Shown here: positions 16,266 to 24,789 of the stretch, piece after piece
Layout: each line of letters starts with the position of its first letter
How positions within the stretch are numbered: position 1 is the stretch's first letter
NCBI GenBank assembly: GCA_964406735.1
Contig: CAYOSU010000001.1
Coordinates: forward strand, 245,253 to 309,252
Length of the DNA stretch: 64,000 bases
From: CAYOSU01 sp964406735
Lineage (GTDB): Bacteria; Bacillota; Clostridia; Christensenellales; CAMQZB01
Direction: 5' to 3'
Position numbers and translations under genes: made by a program
Notes under the pieces: generated by a model
The model's database searches: none
What the model saw: the letters and a program-made list of their open reading frames with translations, nothing else
Told to the model about the DNA's origin: nothing

Positions 16266-18214
16266 TATCTTACCTCTGCGCCTTCTTCAAAATCCTTTTC
16301 GGTAGTAACGAGCGAAAGGTCTCCGTTCTCGTCCTCTGCGCAAAGTATCATACCCTGCGATTCGATTCCGCGAAGCTTGACCTTTTTGAGGTTAGCTACG
16401 AGTACGACCTTTTTGCCAACCATCTCCTCGGGCTTATAATATTTCGCAATGCCCGAAACGACCGTTCTTTCTCCGTCGAATGTCTTAACGGTGAGCTTCA
16501 AGAGCTTATCCGCCTTTTCGACCTTTTCGCAAGCGATGACTTTAGCGGTAACAAGCTGTACCTTATCGAAATCATCAATGGAGATCTCCTCTTTTTTGGG
16601 GAGCTCCTTCTTAGGCTCGGGCTTTTTAGGCTGCAAGCTCTCTGCGTACTTTTCAAGGTATTCAAGCTCTTTGGGGATGTCTATTCTCGGGAAGAGCTTT
16701 TCTCCGAGAACTACGCTGACGCCCGTCTTCAAATGTCCGTAGCGAACGCTGTCGGAATATTCCGTAACGTCGTCCTGCGAAAGTGTTGCGAGAATTTTCT
16801 CGGGGGTCTTCGTCAAGAACGGCTTAAAGAGGAGAGCGGATACTCTGATAGCCTCGCAGAGGTTATACATGACCGTTTTGAGCCTTTCCTTGTCCGTCGT
16901 AATGAGCTTCCAGGGCGTCGTCTCGTCGATATACTTGTTTGCACGTGAGACCACTGCGAAGATGTCCTGCAAGCACTGCGGCAAAAGGAGCTTTGAGATG
17001 TCTTCTTTGACCTTGCCGTAAGCGTTGTCGATGAGGGAAACGAGCTCCTCGTCCTCGGGGAGAAGCTCACCTCTTTCGGGGATAACTCCGTCGAAGTACT
17101 TAGATACCATCGACGCTGTACGGGAAACGAGGTTGCCTAAGTCGTTGCAAAGGTCGGAGTTTATTCTCGAAAGCAATGCCTCGTTGGTATAAACGCCGTC
17201 CGAGCCGAACGGAACTTCACGGAGAAGGAAGTACCTTACTGCGTCAACGCCGTAACGCTCGGTCAGGAAGTGCGGATCGACTACCTCTGTGCGCACCTTG
17301 TCCATCTTGCTCTTGCTCATCTTGTCTCCGCCGATAAGCAACCAGCCGTGTCCAAAGACGCGCTTGGGAAGAGGAATGTCGAGTGCCATTAAAATTGCAG
17401 GCCAGATAATAGTGTGGAATCTGACGATCTCCTTACCGACCATATGAAGGTCAGCGGGCCAATATTTCTTATAAAGCTCGTCGTTTTCAGAGAACGCTCC
17501 GAGTGCCGTGATATAGTTCGAAAGTGCGTCGATCCAGACATAGATGGTGTGCTTCGGGTCGAACGGAACGGGGATGCCCCAGCTTACCGACGTTCTCGAA
17601 ACGGCAAGGTCGTTAAGACCGGGCTTGATAAAGTTGTTTACCATCTCGTTCTGACGTGACTTAGGCTGAATGAACTCGGGGTTGTCCTCATAAAGCTTCA
17701 AAAGCCTGTCGCCGTACTTGGAAAGGCGGAAGAAATAGCTTTCTTCCTTTTCACGCTTGACCTCTCTGCCGCAGTCGGGGCATTTGCCGTCAACAAGCTG
17801 GGTATCCGTCCAGAACGCCTCGCAGTCCTTGCAGTACCAGCCCTCGTATTCGGATTTATAGATCTCGCCCTTCTCATAAAGTGCGGTGAATATCTTCTGA
17901 ACGATCTCAACGTGGTCGGGATCGGTCGTTCTTATGAACCTGTCGTTAGAAACATCCAACGTCTTGAATACCTCTTTAAGGTCTGCAACGACGTTGTCAA
18001 CGTACTCCTTGGGCGTAAGACCTGCGGCCTGCGCCTTGGTCTCGATCTTCTGACCGTGCTCGTCCGTACCTGTCAAGAAGAATACGTCCTTGCCGTCCAA
18101 GCGGTTAAAGCGTGCAATAGCGTCGCAAGAGACGGTCGTGTAGCAATGACCCAAGTGCCATTTGCCGCTCGGGTAATATATAGGTGTCGTGATATAAAAC
18201 TTTTCTTTTTCCAT
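16265..18214 (-). CDS. metG: Methionyl-tRNA synthetase
   Basis: A 649-residue class I synthetase that charges tRNA-Met. The HIGH-type motif is YPSGKWHLGHCYTT near the N-terminus. A Zn-binding insert has two CxxC pairs (CKDCEAFW and CPDCGREV), and the KMSKS loop reads GDKMSKSKMDKV. A C-terminal EMAP/Arc1p-like tRNA-binding domain covers about residues 545-649. The start at 18214 has GAGGA nine bases upstream; an ATG at 18229 would overlap that ribosome binding site and is rejected. Confidence 0.96.
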   Translation of the reverse strand: MEKEKFYITTPIYYPSGKWHLGHCYTTVSCDAIARFNRLDGKDVFFLTGTDEHGQKIETKAQAAGLTPKEYVDNVVADLKEVFKTLDVSNDRFIRTTDPDHVEIVQKIFTALYEKGEIYKSEYEGWYCKDCEAFWTDTQLVDGKCPDCGREVKREKEESYFFRLSKYGDRLLKLYEDNPEFIQPKSRQNEMVNNFIKPGLNDLAVSRTSVSWGIPVPFDPKHTIYVWIDALSNYITALGAFSENDELYKKYWPADLHMVGKEIVRFHTIIWPAILMALDIPLPKRVFGHGWLLIGGDKMSKSKMDKVRTEVVDPHFLTERYGVDAVRYFLLREVPFGSDGVYTNEALLSRINSDLCNDLGNLVSRTASMVSKYFDGVIPERGELLPEDEELVSLIDNAYGKVKEDISKLLLPQCLQDIFAVVSRANKYIDETTPWKLITTDKERLKTVMYNLCEAIRVSALLFKPFLTKTPEKILATLSQDDVTEYSDSVRYGHLKTGVSVVLGEKLFPRIDIPKELEYLEKYAESLQPKKPEPKKELPKKEEISIDDFDKVQLVTAKVIACEKVEKADKLLKLTVKTFDGERTVVSGIAKYYKPEEMVGKKVVLVANLKKVKLRGIESQGMILCAEDENGDLSLVTTEKDFEEGAEVR

Positions 18215-18339
18215 AGCATTATTCCTCATATTGCATATTCACAAAAATTATAGAACATTTCACGCCCTTTTTCAAGCGAAAAGCGACGTTTTGTCAAAAA
18301 ATAGCGCAATACCGCCTTTTTTCACGCATATATAATGGT

Positions 18340-18915
18340 ATGAATGTCTTATTTTCACTCCTTTTTATAGCCTCGCTCCTGTTTTTGACGGTGTTTTCGC
18401 CCGAAAGCTTCGTCTCGACGGTAACGACTGCAGGCAATAATGCAATCGAGCTGACGTTAAAAAGCGTTGCGATATACGGCTTTTGGATGGGCTTGTTGAA
18501 AATTGTTGAGGCTCTCGGCGTAAGCGACGGCTTAGCAAGACTTCTTCGTCCGATAACAAGAAAACTGATAGGAGATATGGATGAAGAGGCTGAAAGGTAC
18601 GTAACCGCCAACCTTTCTTGTAATATGCTCGGTCTTGGCAATATGGCAACGCCGCTCGGCATAAAGGGCATGCACAGGCTTTGCGAGAAAAAAGACACCG
18701 TTCCACGCTCTGCGATAGCCTTTTTTGCCGTCAATGCGACGAGCATTCAGCTTGTTCCCACGACCGTAATATCTCTCAGAAGCCTTGCAGGATCAGAAAC
18801 GCCGTACGATATATTGCTCCCCTCCTTGATAGTCGGAGTGATAACCACCGCTTTAAGCGTTCTTGCCGTCAAGGTGTTTATCAAAGACAAAGAGGAAGGC
18901 GAGGATAAAAAGTGA
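18340..18915 (+). CDS. spmA: Spore maturation protein A
   Basis: A 191-residue membrane protein of the SpmA/nucleoside-recognition family. Diagnostic segments are SVAIYGFWMGLLKIVEALGVSDGLARLLRP and ANLSCNMLGLGNMATPLGIKGM. In Bacillus SpmA and SpmB help dehydrate the spore core. The family shares the Gate fold seen in FeoB. It overlaps spmB by 4 bases. The gene supports an endospore-forming host. It is divergent from metG. Confidence 0.93.
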   Translation: MNVLFSLLFIASLLFLTVFSPESFVSTVTTAGNNAIELTLKSVAIYGFWMGLLKIVEALGVSDGLARLLRPITRKLIGDMDEEAERYVTANLSCNMLGLGNMATPLGIKGMHRLCEKKDTVPRSAIAFFAVNATSIQLVPTTVISLRSLAGSETPYDILLPSLIVGVITTALSVLAVKVFIKDKEEGEDKK

Positions 18916-19415
18916 AATATGCGATAACTGCGATAGTGCTAGCGGTATTTATTGCTGCGGCAATAAAAAGACTTCCCGTATACGACCTTTTCGTAAATGG
19001 CGCAAAGGAGTCGATAACGGTCGCAATATCCCTTTTCCCGTATATTCTTGCAATGTGCGTACTAACCTGCATTATGACGGAATCGGGGCTAATAAAGGCG
19101 TTGACGGCGGTATTTACACCCGTTACAAAGTTTTTAGGCATCCCCGACGGCATACTGCCGCTCGTAGTCTTCCGCCCCTTTTCGGGTAGCGGCTCGATAG
19201 CCCTTCTTGAGAGCGTTTACAAAAGCTTCGGTGCAGACTCGTTCGAGGGAAGAGTGGCTTCCGTTATAGCGGCATCATCGGAGACCGTATTATATATGGG
19301 CGCTGTATATTTCAGCGGCGTAAAGGCAAAGGGCGGCTGGAAAGGTATAGCTATCGCTTTAACGGTAGGCTTCATCGGCGTCATTTTGTCCTCCCTTATC
19401 TGTCGCTTGATGTAG
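18912..19415 (+). CDS. spmB: Spore maturation protein B
   Basis: A 167-residue membrane protein, the usual partner of SpmA. FVNGAKESITVAISLFPYILAMCVLTCIM and VFRPFSGSGSIALLESVYKSFGADS are characteristic, as is ASSETVLYMGAVYFSG. It starts 4 bases inside spmA (ATGA-type overlap, GTGAAA context) so the two are probably coupled. The dacB gene that precedes the pair in Bacillus is not present here. Confidence 0.93.
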   Translation: MKYAITAIVLAVFIAAAIKRLPVYDLFVNGAKESITVAISLFPYILAMCVLTCIMTESGLIKALTAVFTPVTKFLGIPDGILPLVVFRPFSGSGSIALLESVYKSFGADSFEGRVASVIAASSETVLYMGAVYFSGVKAKGGWKGIAIALTVGFIGVILSSLICRLM

Positions 19416-19518
19416 AAAATCGCAAGCTATCGCAAAAAGCCACGGTAAATAAAAGCAAGCCGATTCTTCGCACCGCCGCCAAGAGTATAATGGTAAAAGT
19501 CTTTTTCAAACGCACCAA

Positions 19519-19547
19519 AAGCCGTTTTTGGCAAAACGGCTTAAAAT
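19519..19547 (+). terminator. Probable terminator after spmB
   Basis: Perfect 10-bp stem AAGCCGTTTT / AAAACGGCTT with a TGGC loop. The downstream AAAATTTTG tract is only moderately T-rich. Confidence 0.5.
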
Positions 19548-19584
19548 TTTGTTGTAATACGCCTTGCATACAAAGAATTTGCTA

Positions 19585-19613
19585 TTGACAATTAAGCGAA
19601 TGTGGACTAAAAT
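19585..19613 (+). promoter_or_regulatory. Promoter of the glycerophosphodiesterase-glycerate kinase unit
   Basis: TTGACA (19585-19590), exact 17-base spacer and TAAAAT (19608-19613), 32 bases before the start. Confidence 0.8.
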
Positions 19614-19645
19614 ATTTAGTAATAAAACAAAAAGGAGTTTTTATT

Positions 19646-20350
19646 ATGAAAGTTTTTGCGCATAGAGGATTAAGCTCATTATATCCAGAAAACACACTTT
19701 TGGCGTTTTCAAAGGCTATGGAATACGGAATCGACGGTATAGAGACCGACGTTCAGATGACTAAGGATGGCGAGCTAGTCATCATCCACGACGAAAGGAT
19801 CGACAGAACGACGAACGGAACGGGACACGTAAAGGATTACACCCTTTCCGAATTAAAGAAGTTCAACGCCAACAATAAAATGGATTTCGAGGTCGAGATC
19901 CCCACGCTTGACGAGTTTTTGGCGCTCGTTGAAGGCACTGACCTTACGATAAATCTCGAGCTCAAAACGAGCATTTTCGAGTACCCCGGAATAGAAGAAA
20001 AGACGTTGGAGCTTATCAGAAAGCACAACTTAGAGAAAAATATCATAATTTCATCTTTCAACCACCAGTCCTTAGTAAGGATGAAAAAGCTCGACAAATA
20101 TATCAAGTGCGGCGTTTTGACGAGCGACGTACTCATCGATCCCGAAAAATACGTCAAGAACAACGGCTTCGAGGCGTTGCATCCGCTGTTTGTTTACTGC
20201 ACCAAGGAAAGGGTAGAGCTTGCTCACTCTCTTGGCATTGCCATGAACGTGTGGACGGTAGACTGGAAAGAGCAGTTCGATATGCTCGAGGGCTTAGGGG
20301 TTGACGTCATAATGACCAACCGTTGCCACGAGTTCTGCGCAAAGAAGTAA
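19646..20350 (+). CDS. ugpQ: Glycerophosphodiester phosphodiesterase
   Basis: A 234-residue TIM-barrel enzyme that splits glycerophosphodiesters into glycerol-3-phosphate and an alcohol. HRGLSSLYPENT (residues 6-17) holds the first catalytic His and ETDVQMTKDGELVIIHDE (about 35-52) holds the metal ligands and second catalytic His. There is no signal peptide, so it is a cytoplasmic UgpQ-type form. The stop shares a base with the next start (TAATG), tying it to glycerate kinase. Confidence 0.9.
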   Translation: MKVFAHRGLSSLYPENTLLAFSKAMEYGIDGIETDVQMTKDGELVIIHDERIDRTTNGTGHVKDYTLSELKKFNANNKMDFEVEIPTLDEFLALVEGTDLTINLELKTSIFEYPGIEEKTLELIRKHNLEKNIIISSFNHQSLVRMKKLDKYIKCGVLTSDVLIDPEKYVKNNGFEALHPLFVYCTKERVELAHSLGIAMNVWTVDWKEQFDMLEGLGVDVIMTNRCHEFCAKK

Positions 20351-21486
20351 TGAAAAAAATAGTAATATCCGCAGATTCGTTCAAAGGTACGCTGACGTCT
20401 TGTGAGGTCTGTAAGATTTTAGGGAATGCTGCAAGGGACGAATTTTGCGACTCTGAGGTAGTCTTAGTGCCGATAGCGGACGGCGGCGAGGGGACCTTGG
20501 ACGTTTTTGAGAGCATAGAGGGCTTTGGGAGCGTCGAGGGATATTTCACCGACCTTAACGGCGAAAAGAGCTTGTCGAAGTACCTGTACAATAAAACGGA
20601 CAGGCTTGCTGTGATAGAGACTGCACAAACGGCAGGACTTCCCAATTCTAAGAGTAAAGACCCGACGAAAACGACCACCCTTGGCATGGGCGAGCAGATA
20701 AAGCATGCCGTAGAAAATGGTGCGGAGAAAGTCATAATAACTCTCGGCGGAAGCGGCACAAACGACGGCGGCGCAGGTATGCTTCACGCTCTCGGTGCGA
20801 AATTTTTTAACGAGGGCGGCAAAGAGTTTATCCCCGTCGGCGGCACGCTGAAAAACATCGCAATGGTAGACTTAACGGGGCTTGAACGCTATAAAAAAAT
20901 CAGGTTCACCGCAATGTGCGATGTGGATAACCCACCGTTTGGCGAAAACGGCGCAACTTACGTTTACGGCAGACAGAAAGGCGCAACGGAAGATCAACTT
21001 TCCCTTCTTGACGACGGCGTAAAAAATCTTACGGAGCTGCTTTCAAAAGTCAGAGGTGAGGAGCTATCGACGCTGAAAGGCGGCGGAGCGGCAGGCGGCT
21101 TAGGTCTTGCGATATACGGAGCATTAGGCGGCGAGCTAAAAAAAGGCATAGAGGTCGCAATGGAGCTTGCGGGCTTGGAAAAACAGCTTGAGGATGCCGA
21201 CGTTTTAATAACGGGCGAGGGCAAGCTCGACGAGCAAAGCTTCATGGGAAAGGTCGTTGACGGCGTATCATGTTTAGCAAAAGCGCACGGAGTGCCCGTT
21301 GTAGTCATTGCAGGAGCGGTCGACGTATTCGACAAGGAAATTTTGAAGGACAACGGCATCGTAGCCGCATTCCCGACGGTCAATAAGGCGATACCGTTCG
21401 AGGAGATAAAGCCACGATCAAAAGACAACCTGAAAAGGACGGCAGAGAGCGTATTTTCGCTTATGCACGCTTTTTCAAGGTATTGA
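20350..21486 (+). CDS. Glycerate kinase (GarK/GlxK family)
   Basis: A 378-residue member of glycerate kinase family 1, which phosphorylates D-glycerate into lower glycolysis. It begins KKIVISADSFKGTLTS, and has VPIADGGEGTLDVF, GSGTNDGGAGMLHALG, GGGAAGGLGLAIYG and TGEGKLDEQSFMGKV, all standard for the family. The start at 20350 overlaps the upstream stop; an in-frame ATG at 20323 lies within the preceding gene and is rejected. Together the two genes could route glycerol-type phosphodiesters and glycerate into central metabolism. Confidence 0.92.
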   Translation: MKKIVISADSFKGTLTSCEVCKILGNAARDEFCDSEVVLVPIADGGEGTLDVFESIEGFGSVEGYFTDLNGEKSLSKYLYNKTDRLAVIETAQTAGLPNSKSKDPTKTTTLGMGEQIKHAVENGAEKVIITLGGSGTNDGGAGMLHALGAKFFNEGGKEFIPVGGTLKNIAMVDLTGLERYKKIRFTAMCDVDNPPFGENGATYVYGRQKGATEDQLSLLDDGVKNLTELLSKVRGEELSTLKGGGAAGGLGLAIYGALGGELKKGIEVAMELAGLEKQLEDADVLITGEGKLDEQSFMGKVVDGVSCLAKAHGVPVVVIAGAVDVFDKEILKDNGIVAAFPTVNKAIPFEEIKPRSKDNLKRTAESVFSLMHAFSRY

Positions 21487-21506
21487 CGTGAAAAGGAGGA
21501 AAGGAA

Positions 21507-22415
21507 ATGAAAACGCCGTTTATGGCAAAAATCATGCGCACAGCCCAGAGGAACATGCGCAAAAAAAGGGAAAAGGGTAGAGGGAATTTATATTCCGACG
21601 TCGAGAAAGTGCTCAACGTACCGTATATAAATGACGGCAGCAAGAGACATCTTCTTGACGTATACTACAAGGACAAGGCGGCAAACGAGCCCACCTTGAT
21701 AGTAATGCACGGCGGTGGCTACGTTTCGTGCGAAAAGGAGATAAACACCCTGCAAGCACGCTACTTCGCAACTCGTGGTTTTAAGGTGGTCAACATCGAC
21801 TATACTCTTCAACCTGAGGCGGGCTTCGGCGACGAGATGAAAGAGCTTGCGGCGGTAGTTGATTGGATATCCGCCAACAAAGAGGAGTATAACTTCGATA
21901 CGGAAAGACTGTACTTAACGGGCGACTCTGCAGGCGGACACTTAGTCCTGCTTTACGGAGCTATCTGTGGCAATGAGAGGATAGCCAAGTACTTCGGCTT
22001 CACGAAGCCGTCGCTTGACGTAAAGGCCATCTGTGCGACCTGTCCGTGCATCGACTTAGAGGATATGAAAAAGGGCGGAAAACCAAGCCGTGAGAACACG
22101 ATGGCGTTGTTTTCCAAGATAATGTTCCCGAAGGGCTTGGACTTCGAGCTTCTCGACAACGTCTCGATACCGAAGCTTCTTCCCGAAAGCGACCTGCCGC
22201 CCATTATGGAGATAACGACGCCTACAGATTTAGGACTATATAAATATTCCGTCGCTCTCAACGAGGCTATGACGTCAAACGGCAAGGACTTCACCTACAA
22301 GGTCTACGAGGGAAGAGTAAATAAGCTTGACCACGTCTTCAACGTTCTTTTCCCCGAATACGAAGAAAGCGTCGAGGCAAACGAAGATATGATAAAGTTC
22401 TTCCTTGCTCACTGA
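21507..22415 (+). CDS. Alpha/beta hydrolase (hormone-sensitive-lipase-like esterase)
   Basis: A 302-residue alpha/beta hydrolase. The oxyanion-hole motif is MHGGGYVS and the nucleophile elbow is GDSAGGH, with the catalytic Ser at about residue 142. An Asp near ITTPTDLGL and a His in LDHVFNVLF likely complete the triad. The basic N-terminal 30 residues precede the fold and carry no signal sequence. The natural ester is unknown. It has its own AAAGGAGG site and follows glycerate kinase by 20 bases, so it is probably the last gene of that operon. Confidence 0.83.
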   Translation: MKTPFMAKIMRTAQRNMRKKREKGRGNLYSDVEKVLNVPYINDGSKRHLLDVYYKDKAANEPTLIVMHGGGYVSCEKEINTLQARYFATRGFKVVNIDYTLQPEAGFGDEMKELAAVVDWISANKEEYNFDTERLYLTGDSAGGHLVLLYGAICGNERIAKYFGFTKPSLDVKAICATCPCIDLEDMKKGGKPSRENTMALFSKIMFPKGLDFELLDNVSIPKLLPESDLPPIMEITTPTDLGLYKYSVALNEAMTSNGKDFTYKVYEGRVNKLDHVFNVLFPEYEESVEANEDMIKFFLAH

Positions 22416-22490
22416 AAAACAACGCTTTATAATTGCGCGAACGTTATTTCAAACGAAAATCGCAATGCAAAAGCAAAAAAACAAATCATA

Positions 22491-22519
22491 AACGGCGATG
22501 CTCTCGCCGTTTTTTTTTT
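22491..22519 (+). terminator. Intrinsic terminator after the esterase gene
   Basis: Perfect 8-bp stem AACGGCGA / TCGCCGTT followed by a long T-run. Confidence 0.9.
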
Positions 22520-22539
22520 GTGCAAATTTTTTTCAACGC

Positions 22540-22568
22540 TTGACATGGTATTGTCATTTGTGTATACT
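22540..22568 (+). promoter_or_regulatory. Promoter of the ABC-GntR operon
   Basis: TTGACA (22540-22545), exact 17-base spacer, TATACT (22563-22568). Confidence 0.85.
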
Positions 22569-22588
22569 GTGCATATACAACATACACA
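22559..22588. promoter_or_regulatory. Candidate operator for the YtrA-type GntR regulator
   Basis: TGTGTAT (22559-22565) and ATACACA (22582-22588) form an inverted repeat with a 16-base spacer. It overlaps the -10 box and start site, as expected for autorepression by the GntR-family gene at 24088. Confidence 0.6.
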
Positions 22589-22603
22589 GATAAAGGAGGC
22601 GCT

Positions 22604-23440
22604 ATGTTAAAGGTAAAAAAATTGTGTAAACGCTACGAGAGCTTTTCGCTGAAAGACGTCTCGTTCGAGCTGCCTGCGGGCTATATAATGGGTTTTATAG
22701 GCAAAAACGGCGCAGGTAAAACGACAACGATAAAAAGCATACTCAATTTGGTATCTCCCGACAGTGGCAGTATAGAGATACTTGGCAAGGATTCGAGGAA
22801 GTGTGAGCTCGAGCTTAAAAAAGAGATAGGGTTTTCGCTCGAACCGATAAGCTATTACGAAAAGACCAGAATAAAAAAGGTGGTCAGCGTCTACAAACGC
22901 TTTTTCGATGGCTTCGAGGAGGATACCTACCGCAATTTGATAACTCGCTTCAACGTAGATGAGAACAAGAAGATATACGAGCTTTCCTCAGGCATGAAGA
23001 CCAAGCTTTCCCTTGCGCTTTGCTTATCTCACGGCGCAAAGCTCATAATATTAGACGAGCCGACGAGCGGACTTGATCCCGTGTCGAGGAGCGAGCTTAC
23101 CGATCTATTCAAGGAGATAGTCTCAAACGGCGACAAGAGCATACTTTTCTCAACGCATATAACGTCAGACCTTGATAGGTGCGCTGACTATATATTGTAT
23201 ATCCACGACGGCAAAATAGTTTTGAACTCCACAAAGGACGATGTGATTAACTCCCACCGAGTAGTAGGCGGCGGCAAAGAAGAACTGAACGCTGTTAAAG
23301 ATAAACTCATCGGTTGCAAGGAAACGCCCTTTGGTTTTATGGGCTTGATGAAGACCGAGGATGCAAACGGCAGCGGTCTTTCGGTAGAAGTCCCCACGAT
23401 AGAGGACGTAATGATATATTACGAGGAGGATATGAAATGA
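22604..23440 (+). CDS. ABC transporter ATP-binding protein (YtrB-like)
   Basis: A 278-residue ATPase. Walker A is GFIGKNGAGKTTT (residues about 30-42), the signature motif is LSSGMKTKLSLA and Walker B is LIILDEPTSGLDP. This SSGM variant of the signature is common in multidrug, bacitracin or lantibiotic type exporters controlled by YtrA regulators. It overlaps the permease gene by 4 bases. Substrate unknown; cell-envelope stress response is the usual setting for this operon type. Confidence 0.88.
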   Translation: MLKVKKLCKRYESFSLKDVSFELPAGYIMGFIGKNGAGKTTTIKSILNLVSPDSGSIEILGKDSRKCELELKKEIGFSLEPISYYEKTRIKKVVSVYKRFFDGFEEDTYRNLITRFNVDENKKIYELSSGMKTKLSLALCLSHGAKLIILDEPTSGLDPVSRSELTDLFKEIVSNGDKSILFSTHITSDLDRCADYILYIHDGKIVLNSTKDDVINSHRVVGGGKEELNAVKDKLIGCKETPFGFMGLMKTEDANGSGLSVEVPTIEDVMIYYEEDMK

Positions 23441-24087
23441 AAAAGCTGATATACAAAGAGCTCAAGCTCGTAATTGCGCCTTTCATATATATGTTCCCTG
23501 CGCTTTCCGCAATGCTCATACTTCCGGATTATCCTTACGCCGTCGTAATGGCGTACTGCATATACGGGATATTCGTAACCTTCAACGTTGCTCAAGTAAA
23601 TAAAGACTCGGAATTTACGGCAAATCTCCCTGTACCAAGGCGATATATCGTCTATTCGAGATATATAACGGTAATATACCTTGAGCTTTTGCAAGTTATT
23701 ATTGCGATCCCCTTTGCGATACTCTCGTCGCTCGTATTCCATAAAGACGGCAATATTGTCGGAATGGATGCCAACTTTGCCTTTTTCGGACTTACGTTTG
23801 CGATATACGGCATATTCAATGCAATATTCCTCCCATCCTACTTCAAAACGGGCTACAAGCTGTTCGTTCCTTTAATAAAGTCCCTTTCCGCATACCTAGT
23901 TATCGCAACCGCAGGGGAGCTCATCATTGCGTTCACGCCGGCATTAAAAGAGTGCGTAGACGGACTTTCGCCTGAAAAAATGCCGATAAGGCTTGCAATT
24001 TTGGTCGTTGGCATAGTAATATATATATTAGCGAACGTCTTTTCGGCGAGAAAGGCAGTCAAAAACTTTGAAAAGGTGAGTATATAA
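23437..24087 (+). CDS. ABC-2 type permease
   Basis: A 216-residue membrane protein with about six helices, consistent with the ABC-2 permease group found with YtrB-type ATPases. NLPVPRRYIVYSRYITVIYLELLQVI is typical of the first cytoplasmic turn of this group. The start at 23437 has GAGGAGG just upstream and an ATGA overlap with the ATPase gene. It is followed at once by the regulator gene. Confidence 0.85.
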   Translation: MKKLIYKELKLVIAPFIYMFPALSAMLILPDYPYAVVMAYCIYGIFVTFNVAQVNKDSEFTANLPVPRRYIVYSRYITVIYLELLQVIIAIPFAILSSLVFHKDGNIVGMDANFAFFGLTFAIYGIFNAIFLPSYFKTGYKLFVPLIKSLSAYLVIATAGELIIAFTPALKECVDGLSPEKMPIRLAILVVGIVIYILANVFSARKAVKNFEKVSI

Positions 24088-24447
24088 TTGAAAATAGTGC
24101 TGTCTCAAAAATCGGACGTTCCGATATATATTCAGATCTACGAGCAGATATCTCTGCAGGTACTGTCGGGAGATCTCAAAGTAGGCTCACCGCTTCCCTC
24201 GATAAGACAGATGGCGTCCGACCTTGGCATTTCGGTCATAACGATAAAAAGTGCGTACGAGCTGTTAGAGAAAGATGGCTTCATAGAGACCTTTCAGGGG
24301 AAAGGAAGCTTCATAGCGGAGAAAAAAGGCGGCGGCGAAAAAGAACGAGCCGAAATAATTAAAGACAGACTCAAAAACGACGTATTATACCTAAAGTCAT
24401 TGGGTATTACCAAAGAGGAGATAAAAAAAGTCGTTGACGAGATATAA
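24088..24447 (+). CDS. GntR-family regulator, YtrA subfamily
   Basis: A 119-residue protein with an N-terminal winged helix (VPIYIQIYEQISLQVLSGDLKVGSPLPSIRQMASDLGIS) and only a short C-terminal helical tail, the YtrA arrangement. It starts with TTG directly after the permease stop, with AGGTGA upstream. Its place at the end of an ABC operon and the inverted repeat over the operon promoter suggest autoregulation. The inducing ligand is unknown. Confidence 0.88.
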   Translation: MKIVLSQKSDVPIYIQIYEQISLQVLSGDLKVGSPLPSIRQMASDLGISVITIKSAYELLEKDGFIETFQGKGSFIAEKKGGGEKERAEIIKDRLKNDVLYLKSLGITKEEIKKVVDEI

Positions 24448-24480
24448 TGCTTTGCATAAAAATTTATAAGAACACAAAAG

Positions 24481-24506
24481 CCTTGCTTGACCGCAAGGTT
24501 TTTTTT
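24481..24506 (+). terminator. Intrinsic terminator after the GntR gene
   Basis: CCTTGC / GCAAGG stem with a TTGACC loop followed by eight T residues. Confidence 0.85.
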
Positions 24507-24653
24507 GTGCCGACGAAAGCAAAACGTTAAAAAACGCATCAAACGCACTTTCGTTCATATAACCGTCGGGACGGCTCATGTTTAGTCCAAATCGTCACAA
24601 TTATGCCAAAAAGCCTCTCAAAACCCACGATATTTTCCCAAAAACAGCCAAGG

Positions 24654-24671
24654 TGTCCGAATTATTGGACA
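24654..24671. promoter_or_regulatory. TGTCC...GGACA palindrome upstream of the WYL gene
   Basis: TGTCCGAATTATTGGACA, an 18-bp near-perfect palindrome, about 20 bases upstream of the WYL promoter's -35 box. It belongs with the sites at 43978 and 14581. A weaker relative, AGTCCAAATCGTCACA, is at 24584-24599. Confidence 0.65.
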
Positions 24672-24689
24672 ACAAATGAAATTTTTATC

Positions 24690-24718
24690 TTGTATTGCAA
24701 CAAAAATCGTGCTATAAT
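24690..24718 (+). promoter_or_regulatory. Promoter of the WYL regulator gene
   Basis: TTGTAT (24690-24695), exact 17-base spacer, TATAAT (24713-24718). Confidence 0.75.
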
Positions 24719-24722
24719 ATTA

Positions 24723-24747
24723 ACAATAGATAAAGAATATCTATTGT
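24723..24747. promoter_or_regulatory. Perfect inverted repeat just after the WYL promoter
   Basis: ACAATAGATA (24723-24732) and TATCTATTGT (24738-24747) are perfect 10-bp arms with an AAGAA spacer. They cover the expected transcription start, so this is a likely operator, perhaps for the WYL protein itself. Confidence 0.65.
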
Positions 24748-24789
24748 CTGCTTTTCAAAAAGAAGAGCCAATATGTCGGAGGGAAAGAT

